From Nitrospirota bacterium (lineage in GTDB: Bacteria > Nitrospirota_A > Leptospirillia > Leptospirillales > Leptospirillaceae): a stretch of 13,311 bases of DNA. The DNA is taken from NCBI GenBank assembly GCA_021802325.1, contig JAKAAM010000021.1:1-13311 (forward strand), written 5' to 3'. The notes below the pieces were generated by a model that was not told where the DNA came from, did not search any database, and worked only from the letters and a program-made list of their open reading frames with translations. A program made the position numbers and the translations under genes. Position 1 is the first letter of the stretch. Each line of letters opens with the position of its first letter. Of this stretch, positions 1-7,261 are shown one piece after another.

Positions 1-50
1 GACATGAAGAACCTCCTCGATAACATCAATGTCGGCACGATATTTCTCGA
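1..50. repeat. Inverted repeat, left arm (perfect 50 bp, may extend left)
   Basis: Bases 1-50 equal the reverse complement of 464-513 without mismatch. The next base differs (T versus C) and similarity then fades. Because the match starts at the window edge, the true arm may be longer. Both arms encode the same PAS start in the same reading frame of two opposed CheB/CheR genes. Confidence 0.95.
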
Positions 51-606
51 TGAGGAATTAAAAATAAAACGCTTCACCCGAGAGGCCACCAAGGTCTACC
101 GTCTCATTCCCTCGGACGTGGGTCGGCCCCTGGGAGACATCAAGTCCGACATTGACAACGATTTGCTCTCCGAGTCGCGTGCGGTGATTGATTCGCTGAT
201 TCCGCGCGAACAAGAAGTTCGCACGGCAGACAAATCCTGGTATCTGGTCCGCATCCAGCCCTACCGCACCCTGGAAAACAGCATCGAAGGCGTGGTGTTA
301 ACCTTCACGGATATCACCCTGCGGGTCCAGGCCGAAACCGCTGTCCGCGACGCCCAGGTGCTGGCAGAGAGCATCGTGAATACGGTCCCTGACCCCCTGG
401 TTGTCCTGGACGGCAACATGAACATTATTTCTGCCAGCGGCTCGTTTTATCGCGAGTTTCTCGTCGAGAAATATCGTGCCGACATTGATGTTATCGAGGA
501 GGTTCTTCATGTCGTTTTGGATCCCGGACAGCTTCTCGATATTGGATTGAAGCTCGGCATTGACGGTATTCATCTCCTCATTGACCGATTGCAGCTCTTC
601 CTTTGA
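1..606 (+). CDS. C-terminal PAS part of a second CheB/CheR-PAS protein (5' end outside window)
   Basis: The reading frame is open at the left edge. Its first visible residues (DMKNLLDNINVGTIFLDEEL) match the PAS start of the convergent minus-strand CheB/CheR gene. A complete PAS domain follows, running from IKRFTREATKVYRLIPSDVG to the usual VVLTFTDIT ending. A second PAS then starts (PLVVLDGNMNIISASGSFYR) and breaks off near base 463. From 464 to the stop at 604-606 the frame reads the antisense of the minus-strand gene, so the last ~47 residues are not PAS sequence. Proteins of this family join methylesterase, methyltransferase and PAS sensor parts in chemotaxis-like or two-component signalling. 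The beginning of the protein must lie to the left. It could be a real gene with an odd tail, one phase of an invertible locus, or a rearrangement scar. Confidence 0.7.
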   Translation, partial: DMKNLLDNINVGTIFLDEELKIKRFTREATKVYRLIPSDVGRPLGDIKSDIDNDLLSESRAVIDSLIPREQEVRTADKSWYLVRIQPYRTLENSIEGVVLTFTDITLRVQAETAVRDAQVLAESIVNTVPDPLVVLDGNMNIISASGSFYREFLVEKYRADIDVIEEVLHVVLDPGQLLDIGLKLGIDGIHLLIDRLQLFL

Positions 607-2724
607 CGTTTCCAGCTCTTCGTTGGTGGACTGGAGCTCCTCGTTGGTGGACTCCAGCTCTTCGTTCGTGGACTGGAGCTCCTCGTTGGAAGCCTGTTGC
701 TCCTCTATGATGGCTTGCAGGTTTTCCTTGGAGTAGGCCAGCTCGCGTTCGAGTTCTTCAATCCGAAGCTGCTCCGCCGGTCGAGCCTTGGGCCTTCCTT
801 TCCCGGGCTTCTCCGGCTCTTCGCAAGCGACATCCTGAAAACTGACCAGCAGCAGTCCAGGATCGGGACTCTCCAAGGTCGGAAGAGGCCGCACCCCAAT
901 ACGCACGGCACGGCCGTAATCGCCCTTGAGGCACAGATCGCGGGATTGTGTGGGGCCTCCTTGCGTGACCGCGTGATGAATAGCGTTACGCATCTCCAAT
1001 TGAAGCTCTTCACGCGCCATCTCGACGATGTTCAGCGTGGCCTGTCCGGGAGGGGGACGCAGATAGTGTCCGGTGTCCCCGTGGATGTATAGGATCTCGC
1101 CATTCAAATCCGTCACCACCGCCGCGGGGGTATAGGACTGAAGCAGCATTTTTTTCGCAAGCTCTGCAAAGTTCGGATCTTTGAATTTCTTCACCATTTC
1201 ATTCGATTCATTAATGTGTACCTCATTTGTTCCCGACTGGATTTTGGAGATGATCACGCGTTTGGAGGCAACCGAAGCCACCGCTTGGTAGAGCTTCCAT
1301 TTTCGGTCAAGTGGCGTGAAAAGATCGACATGGTTGAAAATGCTTTCCGAGGGGGAGAGAAAAAGCACGCCGCCCGGCTTCAGTGCGTAATGAAGCATGG
1401 GAATCACACGGTTTTGCAATTCCGGCTCGAGGTAGATCAACAGGTTGCGACAACATAGAAGGTCGATTCGAGTGAATGGCGGATCCTTGATGACATTCTG
1501 GATGGCAAAAACCAATTTCTCGCGGATGTTCTTTTTGATCCGGTATCCGTCATTATCTTTGAGGAAAAACCGGGTCAATCGCTCCGGCGAAACGTCCTGT
1601 ACGATGTTGGCCGGATAGTGGCCGGCCCGGGCCACCGAAACGGCTTCATCATCGATGTCTGTGCCATAAATTTGCATGGAAAGGTCACAATGGCCTTCTT
1701 CCATAATCTCTTGGAGCAGTATGGCGATGGAGTAGGCTTCTTCGCCGGTTGCGCACCCGGCGACCCAAACGCGGAAGGGATGCTCCGGAGCCTTGTCCGC
1801 GAGCAGTTGAAGCAGGATTGCCTTGCGCAAGGCCGTAAAGGCTTCGGGATCGCGGAAAAAACTGGTGACGTTAATGAGCAGCTCCTTAAGCAACATCTGG
1901 GCTTCGGGAGCGTTTTCCTTCAGGTAACGGGCATAGACTTCCATGCTGTCAATGTTATGCTGCAACATCCGCCGTTCAATGCGCCTGATGATGGCTCTTT
2001 TTTTGTAGAGAGAGAAATCGTGGCCGGTAGCGGAGCGCAAAAATATCAATATCCGGTTCAGACTGCCCACTGTGCCAGAAGATTGCAAACTTCTCCGGTG
2101 GGCCACCTGACTGCGATTCACACTCAGCAGCTGCTCCGGCATACCTTCCACAGGGAGAACATAGGTGGCAGAACCGGACTGGATCGCACTTACTGGCATG
2201 CCATCATACTTTGCTGTGGCCGGTTCCTGAACGAGAGTGACGCCGCCCGCGCCCTGGATCGCTCTTAACCCAAGCGTCCCATCGGTGCCTGTGCCGGAGA
2301 GGATGATGCCGATGGCCTTCTCTCCCTGGTCTTCGGCAAGGGAGCGAAGAAAGGCATCAATAGGCATACGGTGGCCGCGAGGAACATCCGGGACACTTAA
2401 CTGTAGCAATCCATGGTAGAGAGTCATCTCACAATTGGGGGGGATCGTATAAACACAGTCGGGCATCACCTTCATCTGATCTTGTGCCTCGATTACGGGC
2501 ATGGAGGTGGTCCGCTGCAAAATTTCAGTGAGCATGCTGGGAAAATCGGGATCGAGGTGGGAAACCAATACAAAGGCCATGCCGGTATTGATCGGAACAC
2601 TGCGGAAAAACTGTTCGAATGCTTCTAGCCCACCGGCCGAACTACCGATGCCAACGATGCAAAAGCGATCGCTTTCGTCCCCGGCAGACTCGATGGAATT
2701 CCTTCCCATTTTCCCTTGTGACAT
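298..2724 (-). CDS. CheB-CheR-PAS fusion signalling protein with broken C-terminus
   Basis: The 808-residue hybrid chemotaxis protein has a CheB methylesterase domain at ~20-200 (GIGSSAGG with the active Ser at 28/29, LVSHLDPD with His56, SGTGTDGT with Asp148) and no receiver domain. A CheR methyltransferase follows at ~220-480 (SAM-binding GCATGEEAYS at 323-332, NLLIYL at 427-432). Next come a PAS domain at ~525-632 and a long coiled coil of EELQSTN-type heptads at ~650-735. Such proteins methylate and demethylate receptors or act with histidine kinases in the cytoplasm. The next PAS begins (DMKNLLDNINVGTIFLDEKL, 738-757), but after residue ~761 the frame runs antisense into the opposing copy and stops at 298. 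Family members normally continue through one or more PAS domains and often a kinase. The start ATG has GAGGGTGAT just upstream. CheB and CheR domains look intact; the C-terminal ~47 residues are probably aberrant. Confidence 0.88.
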   Translation of the reverse strand: MSQGKMGRNSIESAGDESDRFCIVGIGSSAGGLEAFEQFFRSVPINTGMAFVLVSHLDPDFPSMLTEILQRTTSMPVIEAQDQMKVMPDCVYTIPPNCEMTLYHGLLQLSVPDVPRGHRMPIDAFLRSLAEDQGEKAIGIILSGTGTDGTLGLRAIQGAGGVTLVQEPATAKYDGMPVSAIQSGSATYVLPVEGMPEQLLSVNRSQVAHRRSLQSSGTVGSLNRILIFLRSATGHDFSLYKKRAIIRRIERRMLQHNIDSMEVYARYLKENAPEAQMLLKELLINVTSFFRDPEAFTALRKAILLQLLADKAPEHPFRVWVAGCATGEEAYSIAILLQEIMEEGHCDLSMQIYGTDIDDEAVSVARAGHYPANIVQDVSPERLTRFFLKDNDGYRIKKNIREKLVFAIQNVIKDPPFTRIDLLCCRNLLIYLEPELQNRVIPMLHYALKPGGVLFLSPSESIFNHVDLFTPLDRKWKLYQAVASVASKRVIISKIQSGTNEVHINESNEMVKKFKDPNFAELAKKMLLQSYTPAAVVTDLNGEILYIHGDTGHYLRPPPGQATLNIVEMAREELQLEMRNAIHHAVTQGGPTQSRDLCLKGDYGRAVRIGVRPLPTLESPDPGLLLVSFQDVACEEPEKPGKGRPKARPAEQLRIEELERELAYSKENLQAIIEEQQASNEELQSTNEELESTNEELQSTNEELETSKEELQSVNEEMNTVNAELQSNIEKLSGIQNDMKNLLDNINVGTIFLDEKLAIKRAAGRNNVHVAVQDNQGVRDRIHDALCQHLGVADSGFGLDPQGDIREG
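464..513. repeat. Inverted repeat, right arm (perfect 50 bp)
   Basis: Reverse complement of bases 1-50. It lies in the 3' part of the minus-strand CheB/CheR gene (codons ~738-754). The 413 bp between the arms code for a PAS domain on the plus strand and for a non-homologous tail on the minus strand. Confidence 0.95.
580..684 (-). repeat. 21-bp heptad-coding tandem repeat (coiled coil)
   Basis: About five diverged 21-bp units encode EELQSTN, EELESTN, EELQSTN, EELETSK and EELQSVN in the CheB/CheR fusion. The heptad pattern predicts a rigid coiled coil between the two PAS regions, as is usual for this family. The near-identical units could be a site of slippage or recombination between gene copies. 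Confidence 0.85.
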
Positions 2725-2789
2725 ATCACCCTCGAGAAAGAAAAAGGCTGAACGTTGATGGGAAGGGCAGAAAAATTTTTATTAATTAC

Positions 2790-2817
2790 ATCTTAACCCA
2801 CATTCCCCAGTTCTCAA
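2790..2817 (-). promoter_or_regulatory. Candidate sigma70-type promoter for the CheB/CheR gene
   Basis: On the minus strand TTGAGA (2817-2812) and TAAGAT (2795-2790) are 16 bp apart. They lie ~70 bp upstream of the CheB/CheR start, in an AT-rich gap between that gene and the transposase remnant. The -35 matches 5 of 6 and the -10 matches 4 of 6 consensus bases. Confidence 0.4.
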
Positions 2818-2871
2818 AGCTTTTCCAAGAGAATTTTATCCCCTTGAGGAATATTACGAATTTTTTAACGA

Positions 2872-4250
2872 CTATGCGGCCGCCGGAGCGTCGTAGTACC
2901 GTCTGACCTCCGGAGGGAAGTAGCCAAGAATCACGAGCTGCTTCTCACGGATGGAAATGAGGCCGGCGGGATCCCGGACATGGGGCTGCCAGTGAATGTT
3001 TTCGAGCAGCTGAAAGATCCACCGGATCGTGGGCCGCCCCTTCTGGTCCGGGAGAGTTCCCTGAAGGGGCATCAAGGGCTCCCGAAGGAGTTCTTCAGCC
3101 AGGGCATAGACCAGGAGGGACATGGCCATGACTGTCATGAGCGCCATAATGCGTTCCTCCTTCTTGGGGAAGAAGTTCTCCACGTAAAAGCGGGGATCTT
3201 TGAAGAAGCGATTGCTCCCTTCGATAGTGGACCCCTGTCCCGTGTCGGTAGTGATCAGGTCTCGGGAGGAGAGGGACTCAAGAGAGACGGTGTTCGAGGC
3301 CAGCACAAAGATCCCCTTGGTGGCGAGAGCGGCCGCAATGGCCTCAGCAACGGGAGTGGGAGAGGCCGAGATCGTCACTCCGAGGAGCTCCGGCTCGGAG
3401 CCCTTCTTGGGGCGTCCTTTTGAGCGATGGCCCCGAACCTCGGTGAACGTGACCTGGTCGGGCGTGTGGTGCGGGCCTTGGCAAAGAGAGCCTCAAGACT
3501 TTTCTCGGCCTCCTCCCTCGATCCGAACGGACGGGTGGAGAGCGTGTCGAGCGCGTCCTGGAGAGAGCGGCGCTCCTTCTCGATCCGTCGCTCGATCGCC
3601 GCCTTCTCCAGACGAAAGTTCTTCTCGGAGTAGACGAGAAGAATCCGTTGGGGCACGCCGGCATAGACCGGGCCGAGCTCGATCCAGCGAGAGTCGGGAA
3701 GGGCGGGATCGGTCAGGATGGCGGGGGAGTGGGACGCTTCCTTGGGTGTCCAGCCATGGAGAGCCGGGCCGAGTTCCGCCAAAAGACCCCGGACAAAGCC
3801 CACGGTCTCGGGGACCCGGGTCACCCAGAAGATGCGGGGCGAGAGGGCCTCGAGATTGGGAGCGGTGTAGAACGCGCTGTCCATGACAAAGCAGTAAGGC
3901 GCCCGCTCCCCTTGATGGCGTCGAGAAAGGAGAGAATCGTCTCCCGGAAGCTCTTCTTGTCGGCGGCATTGCCGGAGAGGAGCTCGACCCAGAGCGGGAT
4001 GCGGGAGTTGCCGATCGTGATCATGTTCAGCACGAACTGTTTGAGATCCTCACGGTGGTCCTTGGAGTATCCGTGGGTGATGGTGATGACAAAGGGCTGT
4101 TCGTCCTCCTCGGCCGCTTCGATCTCCAGCCGCTCCACCATGTCGTCGTCCCCCTCGAGACGGGCTTTTTTGAGGGCCTCCTCCCGCTCCCTGAGCCGCT
4201 TCTGGCGCGCGACGCTGTCGGGATATTCCCCGTAGAGGGAGGAAGACGAC
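2872..4250 (-). pseudogene. IS1634-like DDE transposase remnant, 5'-truncated and frameshifted twice
   Basis: Three reading frames together give a transposase of the IS1634/IS4-type DDE group. The first frame (to ~3900) starts abruptly at SSSLYGEYPDSVAR, has no start codon of its own, and contains ITHGYSKDHREDLKQFVLN and SGNAADKKSF. The second (3900 to ~3470) carries CFVMDSAFYTAPNLEAL, where the second catalytic Asp is expected. The third (3470 to 2872) holds RGHRSKGRPKKG, STIEGSNRFFKDPRFYV with the probable catalytic Glu, ERIMALMTVMAMSLLVYALAE, and the stop. Each frame change fits loss of a single base: a G in the run near 3900 and one base in the GCCCGC run near 3470. The N-terminal 100 or so residues, including the first catalytic Asp region, are missing. 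At its 5' edge it is fused to a truncated peptidase gene. It cannot make an active transposase. Confidence 0.85.
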
Positions 4251-4541
4251 CCAGTGCCAGAAGGGGCAGTCCTTTCCCTGATGCCATTTGATTGCTAAAA
4301 GCGCGAGATCGGGTAGGGACTCCCAGGATCGAAAAGGAACTTCTCCGGGGTCCGCGATCAGTCCGACGTGATCGAGCAGTCTACGGATATACGGTGTATC
4401 TGACCACAACGATTTGTCATCAGCAAAGATGTCAAGCGTATCGGCGATCGATTTCATTTCCGGGTTGGAGCGGCCGGCGAGTGCGGCAGCGGCCGAAATT
4501 CCGCATCCTGTCCTTTCAAGCTGAACCACCGGACTTTTCAT
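4242..4541 (-). pseudogene. Truncated C39-like cysteine peptidase gene
   Basis: The first ~100 residues resemble the C39-like papain-fold family found as small accessory proteins. RTGCGI holds the likely catalytic Cys at residue 13, WSDTPYIRRLL and SWESLPDLALLAIKWH are typical internal motifs, and FWHWVVF holds the likely catalytic His at residue 96. Directly after this the reading frame leaves the family and enters transposase DNA near 4242, so the segment after the His, where the third catalytic residue and C-terminus would lie, is gone. The start ATG at 4541 has GGAGG four bases upstream. The usual length is nearer 130-150 residues. The frame formally runs on to 4050 as non-homologous sequence. 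The family role is uncertain; the truncation is clear. Confidence 0.65.
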
Positions 4542-4629
4542 TCCACCTCCACGATGGCATTCTCACTTTCGATCGGACGTTGGTAGTGCCAGGCAATTTT
4601 CCGGTAGCATTCTCTTTCCCAAAAAGCGT

Positions 4630-4850
4630 TTTCTCTTTCATGTGGTTGGAAGATCGAGTCGAACCCTTTCATTCGCGACACCACTTTTGGCGAAAACCGC
4701 TCCACCCTCCGCACCGGGTCGGGAGCTCATGCCATGGCCCTCTACAATCTTACCATCGGACTCGTCACTATGATCCGGCGCAAGCGTCAGGGAGGGGCAA
4801 GAAAGGAAGTAAAGATAAGCAAGATCGATGCTAGGTTAGCTGACTTTTAA
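4630..4850 (+). pseudogene. ISAs1-family transposase C-terminal remnant
   Basis: With no start codon, the plus-strand frame ending at TAA 4848-4850 reads GWKIESNPFIRDTTFGENRS, then LRTGSGAHAMALYNLTIGL and a basic tail (MIRRKRQGGARK). This corresponds to the conserved HW.IEN..HWV.DVTFGED.SR.RTG..P.NMA.LR end of ISAs1 transposases. The usual HW is changed to GW and the HW of LHWV is lost, so the copy is degenerate. Only about 65-70 of some 370 residues remain, so this is a dead end-fragment. It lies between the truncated peptidase gene and the 3' end of mobA, and marks a separate transposition history. The upstream limit is approximate. Confidence 0.7.
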
Positions 4851-4888
4851 ATCCTCCTGCTTGACCTGTTTTCCATGACAACAAATCA

Positions 4889-7261
4889 TCATCCGACTTT
4901 TGCCGCCGCCATAGAACAAGCCCGCGTTTCTTTTTGTTGCTGTAAATTTTCGATACAGTCTTTTCCGTTCTCCGGGATTTCCCGAGTGGTTACGACTCCT
5001 TCCTTCTGAAAAACTACCTTGAGCTCTTCGACCAGTGTTTCTCCGAACGGATCGGCCCCCAGAGCCACTACAATTTTAATTCTATACATCAATGCCATTC
5101 TCGCGATCACTCCCAGATCTGCTTTTTGCGCATTCGTCAGAGATCCGGCAATACTGACGTAACCAAAATCCTTATCTGGATTCCGTTGGGCATGGAGCAA
5201 ACAGTCCATCCCCGATTGACAGATGGTTATTTGCGTTGTCCCCCTGCCCAACCCGTGCGAAACCCATAGACCTTTTTCTCCCTTCATTGACCATCCAGTG
5301 GGATCTCCTGCGTCGACTTCATGTCCTGTGATCTGTCCATTCAGAAAATGCTGGAAAACTGCATTGCCGCAGGAGTCTGTGAGGACTTTCTGAGAAAAAC
5401 GTGAATCCGCAAGAATCTTTTCCTTTACCTTTCGTTTTTTCATCCAAGAGTCATTTGTTGCCCCTTCCCTCATTCTCGCGAGATCCAAGAGGATCTTTTG
5501 CCGATCAGGCTCCGACGCGATCGGACGTATGTATTCATATATTCCCCATGTCACAGAAAAGGCGTTGAGCCATTCTCGCAATTTCTGGCGGACTTGTCGC
5601 AAATCCCTCCCATTCTTACGCATTAAAAATTCGATGACCGATCCCAAGTCGGTGTCGTCGTGAACATTATAATAAAACCCTTGGTTACCCCTTGTGACAA
5701 CAAGGATCCGTTCCCCATCCGGATGTTTAAGCAGTAATCCAGCCTTGCCCAATTCCTTTTCCGTCGAATATCCTTGTTTCCGAAGGAATTCTGGCAGGTT
5801 GACCTCATTCTTGAACTTTTCAATTTCCTGATCAACCGTTTTGGCAGCCCATTCTTTTATTTTCCCAAGATTTCGGCTAAGTTCCTCGACAAATCGGACA
5901 GCTTTGTGTCTAACTTTTCCAATTCCGACCAGAAATCGTCGAGACGACTGTTCAAAAGCACTATTTGCCGCTCTCTCTCTGTCGCCAACCGCTCCTGCTC
6001 CTCGACGAAGCGTCCGAACTCCTTCATCAATATCCTCTCGACTTCCGTCATGAGCTACCTCCCCAAGAGTTGATGGAATTCCGTTCCATTGTCCAACCTG
6101 AGCGTCTGGCCCAACATTAAACCTGGGCTCAGCTGCAACCAGATCCTTCCCGTCTTGTCGGTGGTCAGCGAGAGGCCGCTCACCGTCTGAATCGACTCCT
6201 CCAGCGCCAATAGCCTCTTGTTTTCTATCGCCAAGGAAACGCTCGTCTGCTCCAGTGCCGATTTTGTCTGCATTAACTCCGATGAGAGATACCAGAGGAT
6301 CAAAAAGAGGACTCCGGCCAGGATCAGCGTTCCCACCAAAATCCAGGCCAAGGTTCGTGTCCAGCTCTTTATCACTCTTGCTTCGATATCGAATTTTATT
6401 GTATTCGCAGACTCTTTTGAGTTGTTTTTCAAATTCAAGACGACATTCTCGACCTCTTGCCGGATCAGGAGGCGATCTTTCTCCTTTTTTTCCTTCAGGC
6501 GACTCACAAGATCCTTCGAGTTCTTCGGTGCTGAAGTCGGCGCCATAGATCACTCCTTTTAGCCGGATTTTCACTCCGGACTCGTTGTCTTTTACGGATA
6601 AATAATCTTGACCCTGACGATTAATCTCGAATCCCGCCTCCTTCAACGAGTTGATGATTCCGGACCGATCATTGACAAGCCCGGCCTCAATACGTTGAGT
6701 TAAAAATTCTGTGATCAGTTTTTTCGGTTCGTCGGCACTCTCGATCCCCTTTTTCAAATTCGCGGCTTCGATGAACGCCTGATGCCCTGGCTGGAGGAGT
6801 CTTGCTCTCTGGGGATCGTCCGGGCGGGCCCAGCCGTTCTCGTAGTTCCAGGCATCCCGCAGGGGGTCGTACCGCTTCTGCCATCCCGGCGGGGCCGGGT
6901 TGTAACTTTTGCCCGTGAAAAGATCCACTCGTGCCACAAGAATATGCAGAGCTACCCGATCCCCGGGCTCATCATGGCGGATGGCCGTCCAAGGCAAGCG
7001 ATCTTCCTCAAGTCCCATGGCCCTCCGGAAATCGTCCAGACAGTGGTCGATTTGCTCCGGTGTTGGCGCATCTTCCTTAGCAAAAGCAATCACCGCTGAC
7101 GAATACCGGTACCGCGTCGCCAAGCTGTCCGCGACCATCGCCACCAGTTCCGGGTCTCCTCGAAGGACGGTTTCCTTGCGTCCTTCTTTCGGCCCCGTCA
7201 GATATTGGATCGCCTGCTTGGCCGACCCAGTCCCATAGCGCAGGAACTTAATGTGTGCCAT
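4889..7261 (-). CDS. mobA: MobA-type relaxase (ColE1/HEN-like MOBP) fused to DUF3991 and Toprim-like domains
   Basis: Relaxases nick the transferred strand at oriT and stay bound through a tyrosine. The first ~240 of 790 residues align by eye with ColE1 MbeA: an N-terminal HIKFLRYGTGSAKQAIQYLTG with Tyr20 as likely nucleophile, TVLRGDPELV, SSAVIAFAKE, and RHDEPGDRVALHILVARVDL followed by TGKSYNPAPPGW. Metal-site candidates are His96 and His106, with Ala104 where MbeA has Glu. Residues ~239-468 are Gly/Asp/Arg-rich and share their DNA with two nested genes in another frame. Residues ~485-560 (LPEFLRKQGY, GSVIEFLMRKNG) resemble DUF3991. Residues ~660-760 resemble Toprim (ITICQSGMDCLLHAQR, VVALGADPFGE) with altered acidic residues. 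The start ATG overlaps the end of mobC by 14 bases, suggesting coupled translation. A relaxase with a primase-like tail could help second-strand synthesis, but the Toprim looks inactive. Confidence 0.9.
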   Translation of the reverse strand: MAHIKFLRYGTGSAKQAIQYLTGPKEGRKETVLRGDPELVAMVADSLATRYRYSSAVIAFAKEDAPTPEQIDHCLDDFRRAMGLEEDRLPWTAIRHDEPGDRVALHILVARVDLFTGKSYNPAPPGWQKRYDPLRDAWNYENGWARPDDPQRARLLQPGHQAFIEAANLKKGIESADEPKKLITEFLTQRIEAGLVNDRSGIINSLKEAGFEINRQGQDYLSVKDNESGVKIRLKGVIYGADFSTEELEGSCESPEGKKGERSPPDPARGRECRLEFEKQLKRVCEYNKIRYRSKSDKELDTNLGLDFGGNADPGRSPLFDPLVSLIGVNADKIGTGADERFLGDRKQEAIGAGGVDSDGERPLADHRQDGKDLVAAEPRFNVGPDAQVGQWNGIPSTLGEVAHDGSREDIDEGVRTLRRGAGAVGDRERAANSAFEQSSRRFLVGIGKVRHKAVRFVEELSRNLGKIKEWAAKTVDQEIEKFKNEVNLPEFLRKQGYSTEKELGKAGLLLKHPDGERILVVTRGNQGFYYNVHDDTDLGSVIEFLMRKNGRDLRQVRQKLREWLNAFSVTWGIYEYIRPIASEPDRQKILLDLARMREGATNDSWMKKRKVKEKILADSRFSQKVLTDSCGNAVFQHFLNGQITGHEVDAGDPTGWSMKGEKGLWVSHGLGRGTTQITICQSGMDCLLHAQRNPDKDFGYVSIAGSLTNAQKADLGVIARMALMYRIKIVVALGADPFGETLVEELKVVFQKEGVVTTREIPENGKDCIENLQQQKETRACSMAAAKVG
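5857..6051 (-). CDS. mbeD: MbeD-like mobilization protein nested in mobA
   Basis: The 64-residue product starts MTEVERILMKEF and is nearly all heptad-rich helix (LLNSRLDDFWSELEKLDTKL). ColE1 MbeD, whose gene is nested in mbeA, has the same size class, an MTELEKQLL-type start and a coiled-coil body. The gene is in the +1 frame relative to mobA and lies wholly inside it. GGGGAGG ends six bases before the ATG, a strong ribosome binding site that overlaps the stop codon of the preceding mbeB-like gene. Only three bases separate the two genes. In ColE1-type plasmids MbeD assists mobilization and has also been linked to entry exclusion. Function here is inferred from similarity and position. Confidence 0.75.
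   Translation of the reverse strand: MTEVERILMKEFGRFVEEQERLATERERQIVLLNSRLDDFWSELEKLDTKLSDLSRNLAEILGK
6055..6546 (-). CDS. mbeB: MbeB/MobB-like membrane mobilization protein nested in mobA
   Basis: The 163-residue product has a charged N-terminal helix (SKDLVSRLKEKKEKDR, 10-25) like that of MbeB proteins, one strong membrane segment at ~65-87 (LAWILVGTLILAGVLFLILW), a coiled stretch (~90-120) and a C-terminal soluble part. MbeB and RSF1010 MobB are membrane-associated partners that help the relaxosome dock with the conjugation machinery; both genes overlap their relaxase genes, exactly as here. The frame is +1 relative to mobA. AAAAGGAG lies six bases before the ATG, a near-ideal ribosome binding site in the middle of mobA. 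A long open frame with a textbook membrane helix, its own ribosome binding site and a following gene in tandem makes chance overlap unlikely. Confidence 0.8.
   Translation of the reverse strand: MAPTSAPKNSKDLVSRLKEKKEKDRLLIRQEVENVVLNLKNNSKESANTIKFDIEARVIKSWTRTLAWILVGTLILAGVLFLILWYLSSELMQTKSALEQTSVSLAIENKRLLALEESIQTVSGLSLTTDKTGRIWLQLSPGLMLGQTLRLDNGTEFHQLLGR

Noticed and set aside
1618..2268. Plus-strand open frame of 216 codons
   Set aside because: Antisense of the CheR domain in the CheB/CheR fusion gene.
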